From: DATECU01 sp035286745
GTDB taxonomy: Bacteria > Acidobacteriota > Vicinamibacteria > Fen-336
Direction of reading: 5' to 3'
Assembly: GCA_035286745.1 (NCBI GenBank)
Contig: DATECU010000039.1
Location: 1 to 14,375, forward strand
DNA length: 14,375 bases
Part shown: positions 6,460-14,147 of the stretch, piece by piece
How positions within the stretch are numbered: the stretch's first letter is position 1
How the letters are laid out: each line of letters opens with the position of its first letter
Notes under the pieces: model-generated
The model's input: only the letters and a program-made list of their open reading frames with translations
What the model was told of the DNA's origin: nothing
The model's database searches: none
Program-made: the position numbers and the translations under genes

Positions 6460-6876
6460 ATGCGCAGGCGGCGGAAGCCGAACGGGCGGCCAGCCCTACC
6501 GTCCGACGATCACTACTGGCACCTCGACTGGTACGGCGGCGTCCGGCGGGTCCCTGGCGGCCGAACGCGCGTCGAGCTGGTGCTCAGTCCGGTCGCACCG
6601 AAGGACGTGCCACCCCTTGGCAGCGCACCCATAGAAGGCCGGGACTTCATCAAGCCTGGCGGCCAGCGTGTCGTGCCGGTCAGCCTCGACCTGTTCGCGC
6701 GGTCACCGATCGGCAGCCTGTTCCTGAACGGCCAGGCGGTCGATCCCATCCGATACCTGGAGTACTCGCCTTCGGACCTCGAGTTCTCACCCGAGGCGCT
6801 CCGCTCCGTTCAGACCGCAGTTGCCCTCGCCGACGATTCTGGGCGCCCGCTGTACCCGGTCTGCGGACAGCGCTGA
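6460..6876 (+). CDS. Hypothetical protein, 138 aa
   Basis: I do not recognise this protein. From ATG 6460 it runs 138 residues with the strong G/C third-position bias of the neighbouring real genes, which supports coding. It opens with a basic MRRRRKPNGR segment, then DDHYWHLDWYGGVRRVPGG, a mixed beta-like central part (TRVELVLSPVAPKDVPPLG) and RYLEYSPSDLEFSPEALRSV near the end. There is no signal peptide, membrane segment or cysteine-rich motif. There is no clear Shine-Dalgarno sequence. The frame stays open upstream to 6370 but that part looks non-coding. It converges on the PepSY-TM gene with 32 nt between stops. It could be an accessory gene linked to the ATPase upstream, but 338 bp separate them and nothing shows co-function. 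Confidence 0.5.
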   Translation: MRRRRKPNGRPALPSDDHYWHLDWYGGVRRVPGGRTRVELVLSPVAPKDVPPLGSAPIEGRDFIKPGGQRVVPVSLDLFARSPIGSLFLNGQAVDPIRYLEYSPSDLEFSPEALRSVQTAVALADDSGRPLYPVCGQR

Positions 6877-6908
6877 ACGCACCGACGAGGAGTCGCCAAC
6901 GAGCCCAA

Positions 6909-7586
6909 TCAGTGCGACCTCACGCCGGCTGTCTCCAGGGCGCTCTCCCGGACCGGGGCTGCAGCCACTGCGGGGCTCATCGCAGATCGAGTCCGTCTCT
7001 CCGCGGCCCGCTTACGGACCTTGGCGATGCCCCACAGATAGAGCCCGGTGCCTGTGAGGACGATCAGGAAGACGCTCGCGAGGTCCGCGGCGAGGCGGCC
7101 GGGGCCGCCGAGGATCCTGCCGGTGTGGACGTCCTTCAGGACGCGCGGCCAGTCGTAGCCCGATGCGACCCCGGCGGCGGTGTGTCGGTCGCTCTTGTAG
7201 CCCGTCTTGAGGGTCACGTTGCCGCTGCGGGCGTCGACCTCGAGGTCGCGGCCTTCGCTCGCTTTGACCTTGTAGATGAGGCGCCCACGCTCGTCCTTGA
7301 GCTGGACGTGCTCGATCGGGACGTCGCCCCAGTGTCGGCGAGCGGCCGCGAGGGCGAAGGCGAAACTGACCGGTACTTCCGCCAGCGGAGTGGTGGTGCG
7401 GAGTCTCCCGGTGGCGCCCTGCCTCGGTGGCGCCTCTCGCCCGTGGAACAGGTCCGGGTGGTTGAGGTAGAAGCCCGTGGCGCTGATCGTCACGACGACG
7501 AGCGAGGCCGCAAGACCCAGCCACGTGTGCCACTTGCGGCTCTGGACGATGAGCCAGTTGCGGTTCTTCGGCGCGGGCGTCGACAC
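6909..7586 (-). CDS. PepSY-associated transmembrane protein
   Basis: A 225-aa inner-membrane protein with two membrane segments (about residues 22-42, WLGLAASLVVVTISATGFYL; and 165-187, ending in LIVLTGTGLYLWG) flanking a periplasmic PepSY-like domain. The family signatures RKWHTWLGL and DVHTGRILG precede helices 1 and 2. This is the short form of the PepSY-TM group, whose longer members include siderophore-iron reductases of the PiuB/FhuF-associated type. H20 and the histidine in DVHTG are possible haem or metal ligands. Start: GTG 7586 follows the receptor stop (7588-7590) with a single base between, implying translational coupling. GTG 7622 is in frame and would overlap the receptor by 35 nt. 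Context with a TonB-dependent receptor and an upstream Fur-like dyad supports a role in reducing or handling an imported ferric chelate; this is inference. Confidence 0.83.
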   Translation of the reverse strand: MSTPAPKNRNWLIVQSRKWHTWLGLAASLVVVTISATGFYLNHPDLFHGREAPPRQGATGRLRTTTPLAEVPVSFAFALAAARRHWGDVPIEHVQLKDERGRLIYKVKASEGRDLEVDARSGNVTLKTGYKSDRHTAAGVASGYDWPRVLKDVHTGRILGGPGRLAADLASVFLIVLTGTGLYLWGIAKVRKRAAERRTRSAMSPAVAAAPVRESALETAGVRSH

Positions 7587-7587
7587 G

Positions 7588-10059
7588 CTACGACACCCGG
7601 CGTCGGGCGGCGCCGCCCACACCGACCTGGATTCCCAACAGCAGCGTGCGGCCGTAGCTCTCGAGCTGGCGGCTCGACGCCCCGCTGACGAATCCCTCGT
7701 CGATGACGCGAGCCCGATTGGTGAGATTGTTGGCCTCGACGAAGAGCCTCCACTGGCCGCGCAGGCGCTGGTAGAGAGCCACGTCCACCACCGTCGAGGC
7801 GCCCCAGGTCTTCACATCTCCGTTCGGCTTGTACTCGTGCCGCCGCGACAGCAGGTTGGTCATTACCGACAGCGAAGTGCCGAGCCTGTCGTCGTTCAGG
7901 TCGAGGCCGACGTTGGCAATCCACTTCGGCTGCTCCTTGAACGGCCGCCGCAGGCCGCTCGCCTGCCGCAGCTCCGAGGACAGCAGCGTCTCGTTCGCCC
8001 AGAAGGAGAACGCTCGCGCCCAGCGCGGTGCCGAGGACGGGACCCTGTACCGCTGCTCGAGCTCCAGGCCCCGGATCCAGCCGTCCCCGACGTTCAGGAC
8101 CTGGTAGACGTCGCGGCCGTCACGGTCCGCACCGGTGTCAACCTCCTCGATCACGCCCGTGAGCGTCTTGTGGAACGCGTTCACGGAGAAGGTCGTTGAG
8201 CGAGTCGCGAAGTCGAACCCCGCGTCGAAGCTCCAGGCGCGCGACGGCTCGAGGTCCGGATTGCCCATCACGATCTTCGTGGACGAGATGTTCTCGTACG
8301 GCGAGAGTTCGTCGAACTTCGGCCGGGAGAGGCCGCGAGACGCGGCGGCCCGGAGCGTCAGCTTCTCCGTCGCCCTGTACAGGAGGTGAGCCGAGGGGTT
8401 CACGTCCACGAAGGTCCTCGGCTCCGCCGTCGCGGCCGGCGTCCATGATTCGAGCCGGACCCGCTCGTGGCGCACCCCCACCGTGAGGGACAGCCGCTCG
8501 GTGAAACGGAGCCGGTCCTGCACGAAGAAGGCGACATGGTCCTCGCCAATGCCGTACCGGTCCTTCGGCTCACTCGTGTCCCTCGATGCGCCGGCGGCGC
8601 TCACCTCCACACGGTCCTTGTCGCGGTGGCGGTCACGGAGACGCAGGCTGGCGCCGACCTTGACGTCGCTCCAGATCGGCCAGCGCATCGGCAGCGACGC
8701 CGTCGTGGCGAGCGACCAGGTGCTGTCCGCCTTGCTCTCGGCCTCGAGCGTGCGCTTGTCCGGCGCGAAGGTGTCCTTCTCAACCCTGTAGGCGAGCTTC
8801 GTCTTGTCCTTGTCCTCGCTGCTGCGGAACCACGCTGCCTGGCTGTCGAGCGCGAGCCCCGAGGCGCCGGTGAAGCGGTGGCTGAGGCGGACCCCGCGGC
8901 CGTCCTGCAGCTTGTCCTCGCTCTCCTCCTCGCGGGTGAGCCCGCGCCCCTCACCGCTGCGGCTGCCCTTGAGCTTCGCCATGTCGGTGTCGAAGCGGAG
9001 CAGCGTGGGCCGGACGTGGAACTCGCCCATCCTGCGGCTGAACCAGGCGAGATCGCCGAAGAAGCTCAGCGAGCGCTGGCGCTGCTGCTGGTCCTCTGTC
9101 TCGAGGTTGCCGCTGCTGAGCGCCTTCTGGCGCCCGATCGGGAGGGTGTCGTCGAGGTAGTCGAGGACGCCGAAGAGGCCGAGCCCCCGGCTCCAGCGCC
9201 GGCCGGCCGCCAGCTGCCCCTGGGTGATGCCGTTCTCCATGGAGTTGCGCGCGCCCGTGCCGACCCGGCCATCGAGCGAGAACGCGTCGGGCACGCCGCG
9301 CGTGATCACGTCGACGCGGCCGGCCAGGCCGTCGCTCTCGTACTCGGCGGTCGGGTTGCGAATGATGCGCACGGTGTCGATCGCGGAGGACGGGATGCGG
9401 TTCAGCTGCAGCTCGCGCTTCTCGCCCCCGTCAGGAACCGTCAGCCCGTCGATCTGGGCGCGGCTGAACTCCTTGTCGAGGCCGCGGAGCCTGAGATCCT
9501 TGTCACCGCCCGGGGGACCGGTGAGGAAGGCGCCGGGCATGCGGGCGACGACGTCGCTCAGACGCCGGTTGTTGCGGGTCGCAATGTCGTCGCGCGTCAG
9601 GCCGCTCGTCGGCGAGGGCTCGTCGAGGCGGATCTGGTCGAGCGTACCGGTGTTGACCTCGACCGTCTCGCTCACGGGGGCCGGGTGAAGCAGCAGCTCC
9701 TGCGGGACGCCGGGGCGGACCTGGGCCAGCGCGGCCGAAAACCCGGCTGCCTCCACGGTCAGCGGGTGGACGCCGGGGGGCACGTGCGCAAACTCGAACC
9801 GGCCGGCCCGGTCGGTGAGGGCGGCTCGCGCCGGCGAGGTCCGGAGCGTGGCCCGCGCGCCCTGGATAACGCCCCCGCTCGCATCGACCACCGTACCCAC
9901 GACCGACCCGCTCGCGGGCAAGCCCTGCGCGCCGGGTCCCGACGCGTCGGACGGCGGCTCCGCCGAGACGATGACGGAGGAGAGCGGCAGGAACAGGAGC
10001 GTCCACAGCCATTGAAGATGCCAACCGCGTCGCGCGGAGCGACGAACCTCGTGCGCCAT
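7588..10059 (-). CDS. TonB-dependent outer-membrane receptor with carboxypeptidase-regulatory-like domain
   Basis: An 823-aa outer-membrane receptor. It has a basic N-terminus and hydrophobic core (WLWTLLFLPLSSVIV), with probable signal-peptidase cleavage after SA at about residue 33. A CarboxypepD_reg-like beta domain spans about 51-118 (GTVVDASGGVIQGARATLR ... LTDRAGRFEF ... VPPG). The plug spans about 140-256 (LRLRGLDKEFSRAQIDG, IRNPTAEYESDGLAGRVDV). A 22-strand-type barrel fills the rest, with the family box RGLSRPKFDELSPYE and GNPDLEPSRAWSFDAG, ending near LLLGIQVGVGG. Start ATG 10059 is fixed by GGAAGGAAGGGA 5 nt upstream and by the signal peptide. The plug/barrel type resembles ferric-siderophore receptors. 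The Fur-like dyad at 10114-10136 and the coupled PepSY-TM gene support iron uptake. The exact ligand cannot be inferred, and carbohydrate-type receptors with similar N-terminal domains remain an alternative. Confidence 0.92.
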   Translation of the reverse strand: MAHEVRRSARRGWHLQWLWTLLFLPLSSVIVSAEPPSDASGPGAQGLPASGSVVGTVVDASGGVIQGARATLRTSPARAALTDRAGRFEFAHVPPGVHPLTVEAAGFSAALAQVRPGVPQELLLHPAPVSETVEVNTGTLDQIRLDEPSPTSGLTRDDIATRNNRRLSDVVARMPGAFLTGPPGGDKDLRLRGLDKEFSRAQIDGLTVPDGGEKRELQLNRIPSSAIDTVRIIRNPTAEYESDGLAGRVDVITRGVPDAFSLDGRVGTGARNSMENGITQGQLAAGRRWSRGLGLFGVLDYLDDTLPIGRQKALSSGNLETEDQQQRQRSLSFFGDLAWFSRRMGEFHVRPTLLRFDTDMAKLKGSRSGEGRGLTREEESEDKLQDGRGVRLSHRFTGASGLALDSQAAWFRSSEDKDKTKLAYRVEKDTFAPDKRTLEAESKADSTWSLATTASLPMRWPIWSDVKVGASLRLRDRHRDKDRVEVSAAGASRDTSEPKDRYGIGEDHVAFFVQDRLRFTERLSLTVGVRHERVRLESWTPAATAEPRTFVDVNPSAHLLYRATEKLTLRAAASRGLSRPKFDELSPYENISSTKIVMGNPDLEPSRAWSFDAGFDFATRSTTFSVNAFHKTLTGVIEEVDTGADRDGRDVYQVLNVGDGWIRGLELEQRYRVPSSAPRWARAFSFWANETLLSSELRQASGLRRPFKEQPKWIANVGLDLNDDRLGTSLSVMTNLLSRRHEYKPNGDVKTWGASTVVDVALYQRLRGQWRLFVEANNLTNRARVIDEGFVSGASSRQLESYGRTLLLGIQVGVGGAARRRVS

Positions 10060-10113
10060 CGTTCCCTTCCTTCCATCGTGCCGAGGCCGGGACTTGGCGC
10101 CGGCCTGGGGCTC

Positions 10114-10136
10114 AAGATGAAAACCGTTTTCATCTT
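10114..10136. promoter_or_regulatory. Fur-like operator upstream of the TonB receptor
   Basis: Perfect 10-bp inverted arms AAGATGAAAA and TTTTCATCTT are separated by CCG. The inner TGAAAA...TTTTCA core is typical of Fur-family boxes, which are also about 19-23 bp. It ends 55 bp upstream of the receptor ATG at 10059, where an operator overlapping the transcription start would be expected. A TATCAT element on the minus strand (10145-10150) could be a -10 box just upstream, but no -35 was convincing. Confidence 0.65.
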
Positions 10137-10347
10137 CGATCGGCATGATACGCGGCCGCCGGCACGGGTGTCAATGGAACATGGGATTCAGTTTCAAGCA
10201 CGGGCGTATGCCCGCCTGGTCTGGCGGGACGCCGATGGGGCCGGCGGGCAGGGCGGATATCTGGGGCAGCGGCCGGTTCCGCAAGGATCTGACAGCGTCT
10301 AGCTCGGCCTCCGCTTGCTCTGGGTGACCACTCCCTCGACAGCTTCG

Positions 10348-11622
10348 TTAGACGCGGGCCAGCGCTCGGTCGTAGGCCTCGAGCCGTGAGGCGTAGAGGG
10401 GGAAGCGATCGCAGATCTTCCGGACCGCCTTCTTGACCTCGCCCAGCTCGGTCTCGTTATCGACGCTCTTGAGGGCGCGGGAGATGAGCAGGCCGATCTC
10501 ATCCATCTCCCCCTCCTTCATCCCGCGGGTGGTGAGGGCGGGGGTGCCAATACGAACCCCGGACGCAACCATCGGCGAGTTGGTGTCGAAGGGAATGGTG
10601 TTCTTGTTGACGGTGATGCCGGCCTTGTCGAGCGCCGCCTCGGCGACCTTGCCGGTGATGCCGCGGGCGAAGACGTCCACCAGCATCAGGTGGTTGTCGG
10701 TGCCGCCGGAGACCAGTCGCCAGCCCTCGGCGATGAGGGTGGCGGCGAGAGCCTTGGCGTTCGACGTCACCTGTTGCTGATAGGCCGTGAAGTCCGGAGC
10801 CAGAGCCTCTTTGAGGGCCACCGCCTTGGCCGCGATCACGTGCATCAGCGGGCCACCCTGGACGCCGGGGAAGAGCAGCTTGTCCAGCTCCTTCGCCCAC
10901 TTGGCCTGGCACAGGATCATGCCGCCGCGGGGACCGCGCAGCGTCTTGTGGGTGGTGGTGGTCACGAACTCGGCGTGGGGCACCGGGCTCGGGTGCAGAC
11001 CGGTGGCGACCAGGCCCGCGATGTGAGCCATGTCGGCCATCACCACGGCGCCGCAAGCGTCAGCCGCCTTGCGCACCGCCTGGAAGTCGATGAGGCGGGG
11101 ATAGGCAGAAGCCCCCACCACGATCACCTTGGGCGAGTGCTCCTGCGCCAGACGCGCCAGCTCGTCGTAGTCGATGCGCTCGTCCTCCTTGCGCACGCCG
11201 TAGGCGACCACCTTGAAGTAGCGGCCGGAGAAGTTGAGCGGATGGCCATGCGTGAGGTGCCCGCCGTGGGAGAGGTTCATGCCCAGGATGGTGTCCCCGG
11301 GCTTGCAGGTGGTCATGTAGACGGTGGTGTTGGCCTGAGCGCCGGAGTGGGCCTGAACGTTCGCGTGCTCGGCGCCGAACAGCTCCTTGGCGCGGGCGAT
11401 GGCCAAGCTCTCCGCCACGTCCACGAACTCGCAGCCGCCATAGTAGCGCTTGCCGGGATAGCCCTCGGCGTACTTGTTGGTGAGCACGGTGCCCAGCGCT
11501 TCGAGCACGGCCTCGGAGACGAAGTTCTCGGAGGCGATCAGCTCGAGCTGCGAGCCTTGCCGGCGGGTCTCGCTGCGGATGGCGTCGGCGATCTCGGGGT
11601 CGATCCTGGCCAGGTTCTCCAT
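10348..11622 (-). CDS. glyA: Serine hydroxymethyltransferase
   Basis: A 424-aa cytoplasmic PLP enzyme that interconverts serine and glycine while charging tetrahydrofolate with a one-carbon unit. The full length and motif order match bacterial SHMT: LELIASENFVSEAV (27-40), YAEGYPGKRYYGGCEFVD (51-68), AHSGAQANTTVY (91-102), MNLSHGGHLTHG (115-126), MADMAHIAGLVATG (195-208), and the PLP-lysine segment TTTTHKTLRGPRGG with K226. Start ATG 11622 is chosen because TGAGGA lies about 6 nt upstream and SHMT alignments begin here; the open frame extends 18 nt further. It lies 30 nt downstream of rpiB on the same strand, a pairing common in bacteria, so the two are probably co-transcribed. No terminator with a T tract was seen after the stop. 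Confidence 0.97.
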   Translation of the reverse strand: MENLARIDPEIADAIRSETRRQGSQLELIASENFVSEAVLEALGTVLTNKYAEGYPGKRYYGGCEFVDVAESLAIARAKELFGAEHANVQAHSGAQANTTVYMTTCKPGDTILGMNLSHGGHLTHGHPLNFSGRYFKVVAYGVRKEDERIDYDELARLAQEHSPKVIVVGASAYPRLIDFQAVRKAADACGAVVMADMAHIAGLVATGLHPSPVPHAEFVTTTTHKTLRGPRGGMILCQAKWAKELDKLLFPGVQGGPLMHVIAAKAVALKEALAPDFTAYQQQVTSNAKALAATLIAEGWRLVSGGTDNHLMLVDVFARGITGKVAEAALDKAGITVNKNTIPFDTNSPMVASGVRIGTPALTTRGMKEGEMDEIGLLISRALKSVDNETELGEVKKAVRKICDRFPLYASRLEAYDRALARV

Positions 11623-11652
11623 GGCAGTCCTCAGGGGCAAGGCCCGGAGCGC

Positions 11653-12090
11653 CTAGCGCTCCTCGGGCGGTTCGATCTTGGCGACGCGCGCCTGATGGCG
11701 TCCGCCGGCGAAGGGGGTGGCGAGCCAGACCGCGAGGATGCGGGCAGCCAGCTCGTGATCGAGCACGCGACTCCCCAGGGCCAACACGTTGGCGTCGTTG
11801 TGCTCGCGGGAGAGCCGCGCCGTCTCCTCGTCGAAGGCCAGGGCCGCGCGCACCCCGCGGTAGCGGTTGGCGGTCATCGCCATGCCCTGGCCGCTGCCGC
11901 AGACCAGAAGCCCCCGCTCGGCCTGGCCGCGGCTCACCGCCTCGGCCACCCGCCGTGCGAAGTCGGGGTAGTCGACCGAGTCGGTGCTGTGGGTGCCGAG
12001 GTCGTCATAGGCCACGCCGAGTCGATCAAGCGTGGTCTTCAGCTTTTCCTTAAGGTCGAAGCCCGCGTGGTCGGAGGCAACGAGGAGCAC
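11653..12090 (-). CDS. rpiB: Ribose 5-phosphate isomerase B
   Basis: A 145-aa RpiB/LacAB-family isomerase interconverting ribose 5-phosphate and ribulose 5-phosphate in the non-oxidative pentose phosphate pathway. Visible motifs are SDHAGFDLKEKL (6-17), YPDFARRVAEAV (41-52), CGSGQGM with the catalytic cysteine C64, and REHNDANVLALGSR (95-108) with H97-N98-D99. Length is normal. The start is GTG 12090, set by family alignment. No purine-rich ribosome site precedes it (CCCCGG is adjacent), so translation may be leaderless or weakly initiated. It is the first gene of the likely rpiB-glyA operon and is divergent from the bactofilin gene across 179 bp. The last 20 or so residues are less conserved in the family. 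Confidence 0.95.
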   Translation of the reverse strand: MLLVASDHAGFDLKEKLKTTLDRLGVAYDDLGTHSTDSVDYPDFARRVAEAVSRGQAERGLLVCGSGQGMAMTANRYRGVRAALAFDEETARLSREHNDANVLALGSRVLDHELAARILAVWLATPFAGGRHQARVAKIEPPEER

Positions 12091-12269
12091 CCGGGGAATC
12101 TAGCAGACCTTGCCGGCGCTGTCCTCGCCCTCTGTCCGGAAACGTGCCGCATGACGCGGTCCGCCCCCTCGAAAGCGGGGGTTTCTGCCCGGCACGCTCC
12201 GTGCACGTCTCGGCAGGCGCTGGTTGTCTCCGAGGTCACGTGGGATCAACGCTGGCGGGGGAGGATGCG

Positions 12270-12887
12270 ATGGCGACAGGAAGCAGCCTCGTGGCCGTGC
12301 TCGGCGAGGAGTCGAGTCTCAGTGGTCGCTTCGTGGGTCAGGACCTCACGGTCCTGGGCCACTTCGATGGGGATCTGAAGGCGAACGGGGTGGTGAAGAT
12401 CGGGCGCCAGGCGACGGTGAAGGCCACGATTGAAGCGGGCGCCGTGGAGGTGGAGGGCGCTTTCGAGGGGGAGATCCGTACCAGCCGGCTCTTCTTCGGG
12501 GCCAGCGCCCGGGCCCAGGGTGTGTTTCTGTCCGACCGCCTCATGATCCAGGACGGGGCGATCGTCGAGGGCTCGGTGAATCAGCCTCCGGCGCCGAAGA
12601 CCGAGGCGGTCGTCGAGCCCGAGGTCGTGCCGGACGTTGCAGAAGCGGCAACAAGTGCTGTCAAAGTGGCAGAAACTCCCACGCCGGCCATGTCCGAAAC
12701 CGGGACAGTGGCCGAAGCTGTGACGACCGATGAGGATTCCTCCGAGGCTCCGGCCGGCGGCTTTCCCTATATGGCCCTCGCCTCGCCCGAATCCGCCTCG
12801 GTGACCTACGCCGCCACCGGCTTGCTGGCCACACCGAGCTGGCAGCCGCACGCCCACAGGCGGCATCGGCGCCGGCGCCACATGTAG
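12270..12887 (+). CDS. Bactofilin-family polymer-forming protein
   Basis: A 205-aa protein with a bactofilin (DUF583) beta-helix core at about 16-105: SLSGRFVGQDLTVLGHFDGD, then KIGRQATVKATIEAGAVEVE and SRLFFGASARAQG, with the regular six-residue turn pattern of right-handed beta-helices. Bactofilins polymerise without nucleotide and organise cell-shape, envelope or DNA-positioning factors in the cytoplasm. Beyond the core is a roughly 100-residue tail rich in Ala, Val, Glu, Pro and Thr (106-190). It ends in a strongly basic HAHRRHRRRRHM, which could bind membrane or nucleic acid. ATG 12270 is supported by GGGGGAGGA 5-7 nt upstream. The rRNA methyltransferase gene starts 9 nt after the stop, so the two are probably co-transcribed. 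No specific bactofilin subtype (BacA/BacE/CcmA) can be assigned. Confidence 0.88.
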   Translation: MATGSSLVAVLGEESSLSGRFVGQDLTVLGHFDGDLKANGVVKIGRQATVKATIEAGAVEVEGAFEGEIRTSRLFFGASARAQGVFLSDRLMIQDGAIVEGSVNQPPAPKTEAVVEPEVVPDVAEAATSAVKVAETPTPAMSETGTVAEAVTTDEDSSEAPAGGFPYMALASPESASVTYAATGLLATPSWQPHAHRRHRRRRHM

Positions 12888-12896
12888 AATCCTCGG

Positions 12897-14057
12897 GTGA
12901 ATCCCGAGGTCGTTGTCAGCAAGAAGGGGGAAGGCCGCGTCCTTGGCGGCCATCCCTGGATCTTCCGGTCCGATATCGCGCAAGCCCGGGACGTGGCCCC
13001 CGGCGCCGTGGTCCGTGTCCTTGGACCTGGCGGCCGACCCCTCGGATTCGCCTTCTACTCCTCGCGGTCCGAGATCCGCCTGCGCATGGTGGGTCGCGAA
13101 GCCCTGGCCGACGACTTCCTCCGCCGGCGCCTGGAAGCGGCCATTCGCTGGCGCGAGACCGTCGCTCCTGGGGTCGGGGCCTTGCGCCTGGTTCACGGGG
13201 AAGGCGATCTTCTGCCGTCCCTGGTGGTCGATCGCTACGGCGACTACCTGGTGATCCAGACCCTCTCCCAGGGCACCGACACCCGCAGGGACGAGATCGT
13301 CTCCTTGCTGCGCGACCTGCTCAGCCCGCGGGGCATCCTCGAGCGCAACGACCCCCGCGTGCGCCTACTGGAGGGGCTGGAGCAGAGGGTGAGCCTGCTC
13401 TGGGGCGAGGTCCCCGAGCGCATCGAGGTCCAGGAGAACGGCATCGTCTTCGAGGTCGACCCCTGGGCGGGCCAGAAGACCGGCCTCTTCCTGGATCAGC
13501 GTGAGAACCACCTGATGGCGCGGAGCTACGCCCGCGGTCGCGTGTTCGACGGCTTCTCCTACGGTGGGGGCTTCGCCCTTCACGTGGCCGGCGGGGCCGA
13601 CGAGGTGCTGGCGGTCGACGTGTCCGAAGGGGCCGTGGCTCGCATTCGGGCCAACGCCGAGCGCAATCACATAACCAACATCACCGCCATCGACCGCAAC
13701 GTCTTCGATCTGCTCAGGGAGATGGACGACAAGGGCGAGCGGTTCGACACCGTGATCCTGGATCCACCCGCCTTTGCCAAGAGCAAGGACGCGGTGGAGA
13801 AGGCCTGGCGGGGCTACAAGGAGATCAACCTGCGGGCCCTCAAGATCCTGAGGCCTGGCGGCTGCCTCATCACCTGCTCCTGCTCCTACCACATCCACGA
13901 GGCCGACTTCGAGGACATCCTGGCCGCGGCCGCGGCCGACGCCGGGGCCACGGTGTCGGTGGTGGAGAAGCGGCGACAGGCGCGGGACCATCCCGTGGTC
14001 CTGGGCGTTCCCGAGACCTACTACCTCAAGTGTTTGGTGCTGCGGAAGCTGGCGTAG
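12897..14057 (+). CDS. rlmI: Class I SAM-dependent 23S rRNA cytosine methyltransferase, RlmI-like
   Basis: A 386-aa protein with the RlmI/YccW layout: an N-terminal PUA domain (about 1-72, with GHPWIFRSDI at 18-27), a central linker and a C-terminal Rossmann methyltransferase domain. Family signatures are GQKTGLFLDQRENH (192-205), SAM motif I VFDGFSYGGGFALH (217-229), VDVSEGAV at the SAM acidic strand, ILDPPAFAKSK (287-297) and TCSCSYH (326-332) with the expected conserved cysteine. RlmI makes m5C1962 in E. coli 23S rRNA; the precise target here is inferred. Start: GTG 12897 lies 9 nt after the bactofilin stop and no nearer ribosome site is obvious, so translation may be coupled. An Asp/Gly-rich motif I replaces the usual LDCFSYTGG form, a mild variation. 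No clear terminator follows. Confidence 0.93.
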   Translation: MNPEVVVSKKGEGRVLGGHPWIFRSDIAQARDVAPGAVVRVLGPGGRPLGFAFYSSRSEIRLRMVGREALADDFLRRRLEAAIRWRETVAPGVGALRLVHGEGDLLPSLVVDRYGDYLVIQTLSQGTDTRRDEIVSLLRDLLSPRGILERNDPRVRLLEGLEQRVSLLWGEVPERIEVQENGIVFEVDPWAGQKTGLFLDQRENHLMARSYARGRVFDGFSYGGGFALHVAGGADEVLAVDVSEGAVARIRANAERNHITNITAIDRNVFDLLREMDDKGERFDTVILDPPAFAKSKDAVEKAWRGYKEINLRALKILRPGGCLITCSCSYHIHEADFEDILAAAAADAGATVSVVEKRRQARDHPVVLGVPETYYLKCLVLRKLA

Positions 14058-14147
14058 GGGACGACGCGCCGGATCCTCGTGGGCGGGCTTTTCAGTGGAC
14101 CGGGCGCGTTGGCCGCAAATCCCATGCTGTCGACTGCCAGTTCGCAA

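Noticed and set aside
8467..10302. Long plus-strand open frame (about 611 codons) opposite the TonB receptor
   Set aside because: It is rich in Arg/Ala/Val with no recognisable domain, and mirrors the well-supported receptor gene. High GC produces such antisense open frames.
12164..12184. CCCCC / GGGGG hairpin followed by TTT between rpiB and the bactofilin
   Set aside because: The stem is only 5 bp with an 8-base loop and a three-base T run, and no plus-strand gene lies upstream to terminate. Not convincing as a terminator or riboswitch.
10690..12378. Long plus-strand open frame (about 562 codons) across glyA and rpiB
   Set aside because: It is antisense to two conserved enzymes and spans their intergenic space, with low-complexity composition and no motif.
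12246..13196. Minus-strand open frame opposite the bactofilin and rlmI
   Set aside because: It is antisense to two recognisable genes; the His/Gly/Arg-rich translation is typical of a shadow frame.
14060..14110. GGGCTTTTCAGTGGACC phrase resembling insertion-sequence flanks
   Set aside because: It is too short and only vaguely similar to remembered IS21-type end sequences; there is no transposase or inverted repeat nearby.
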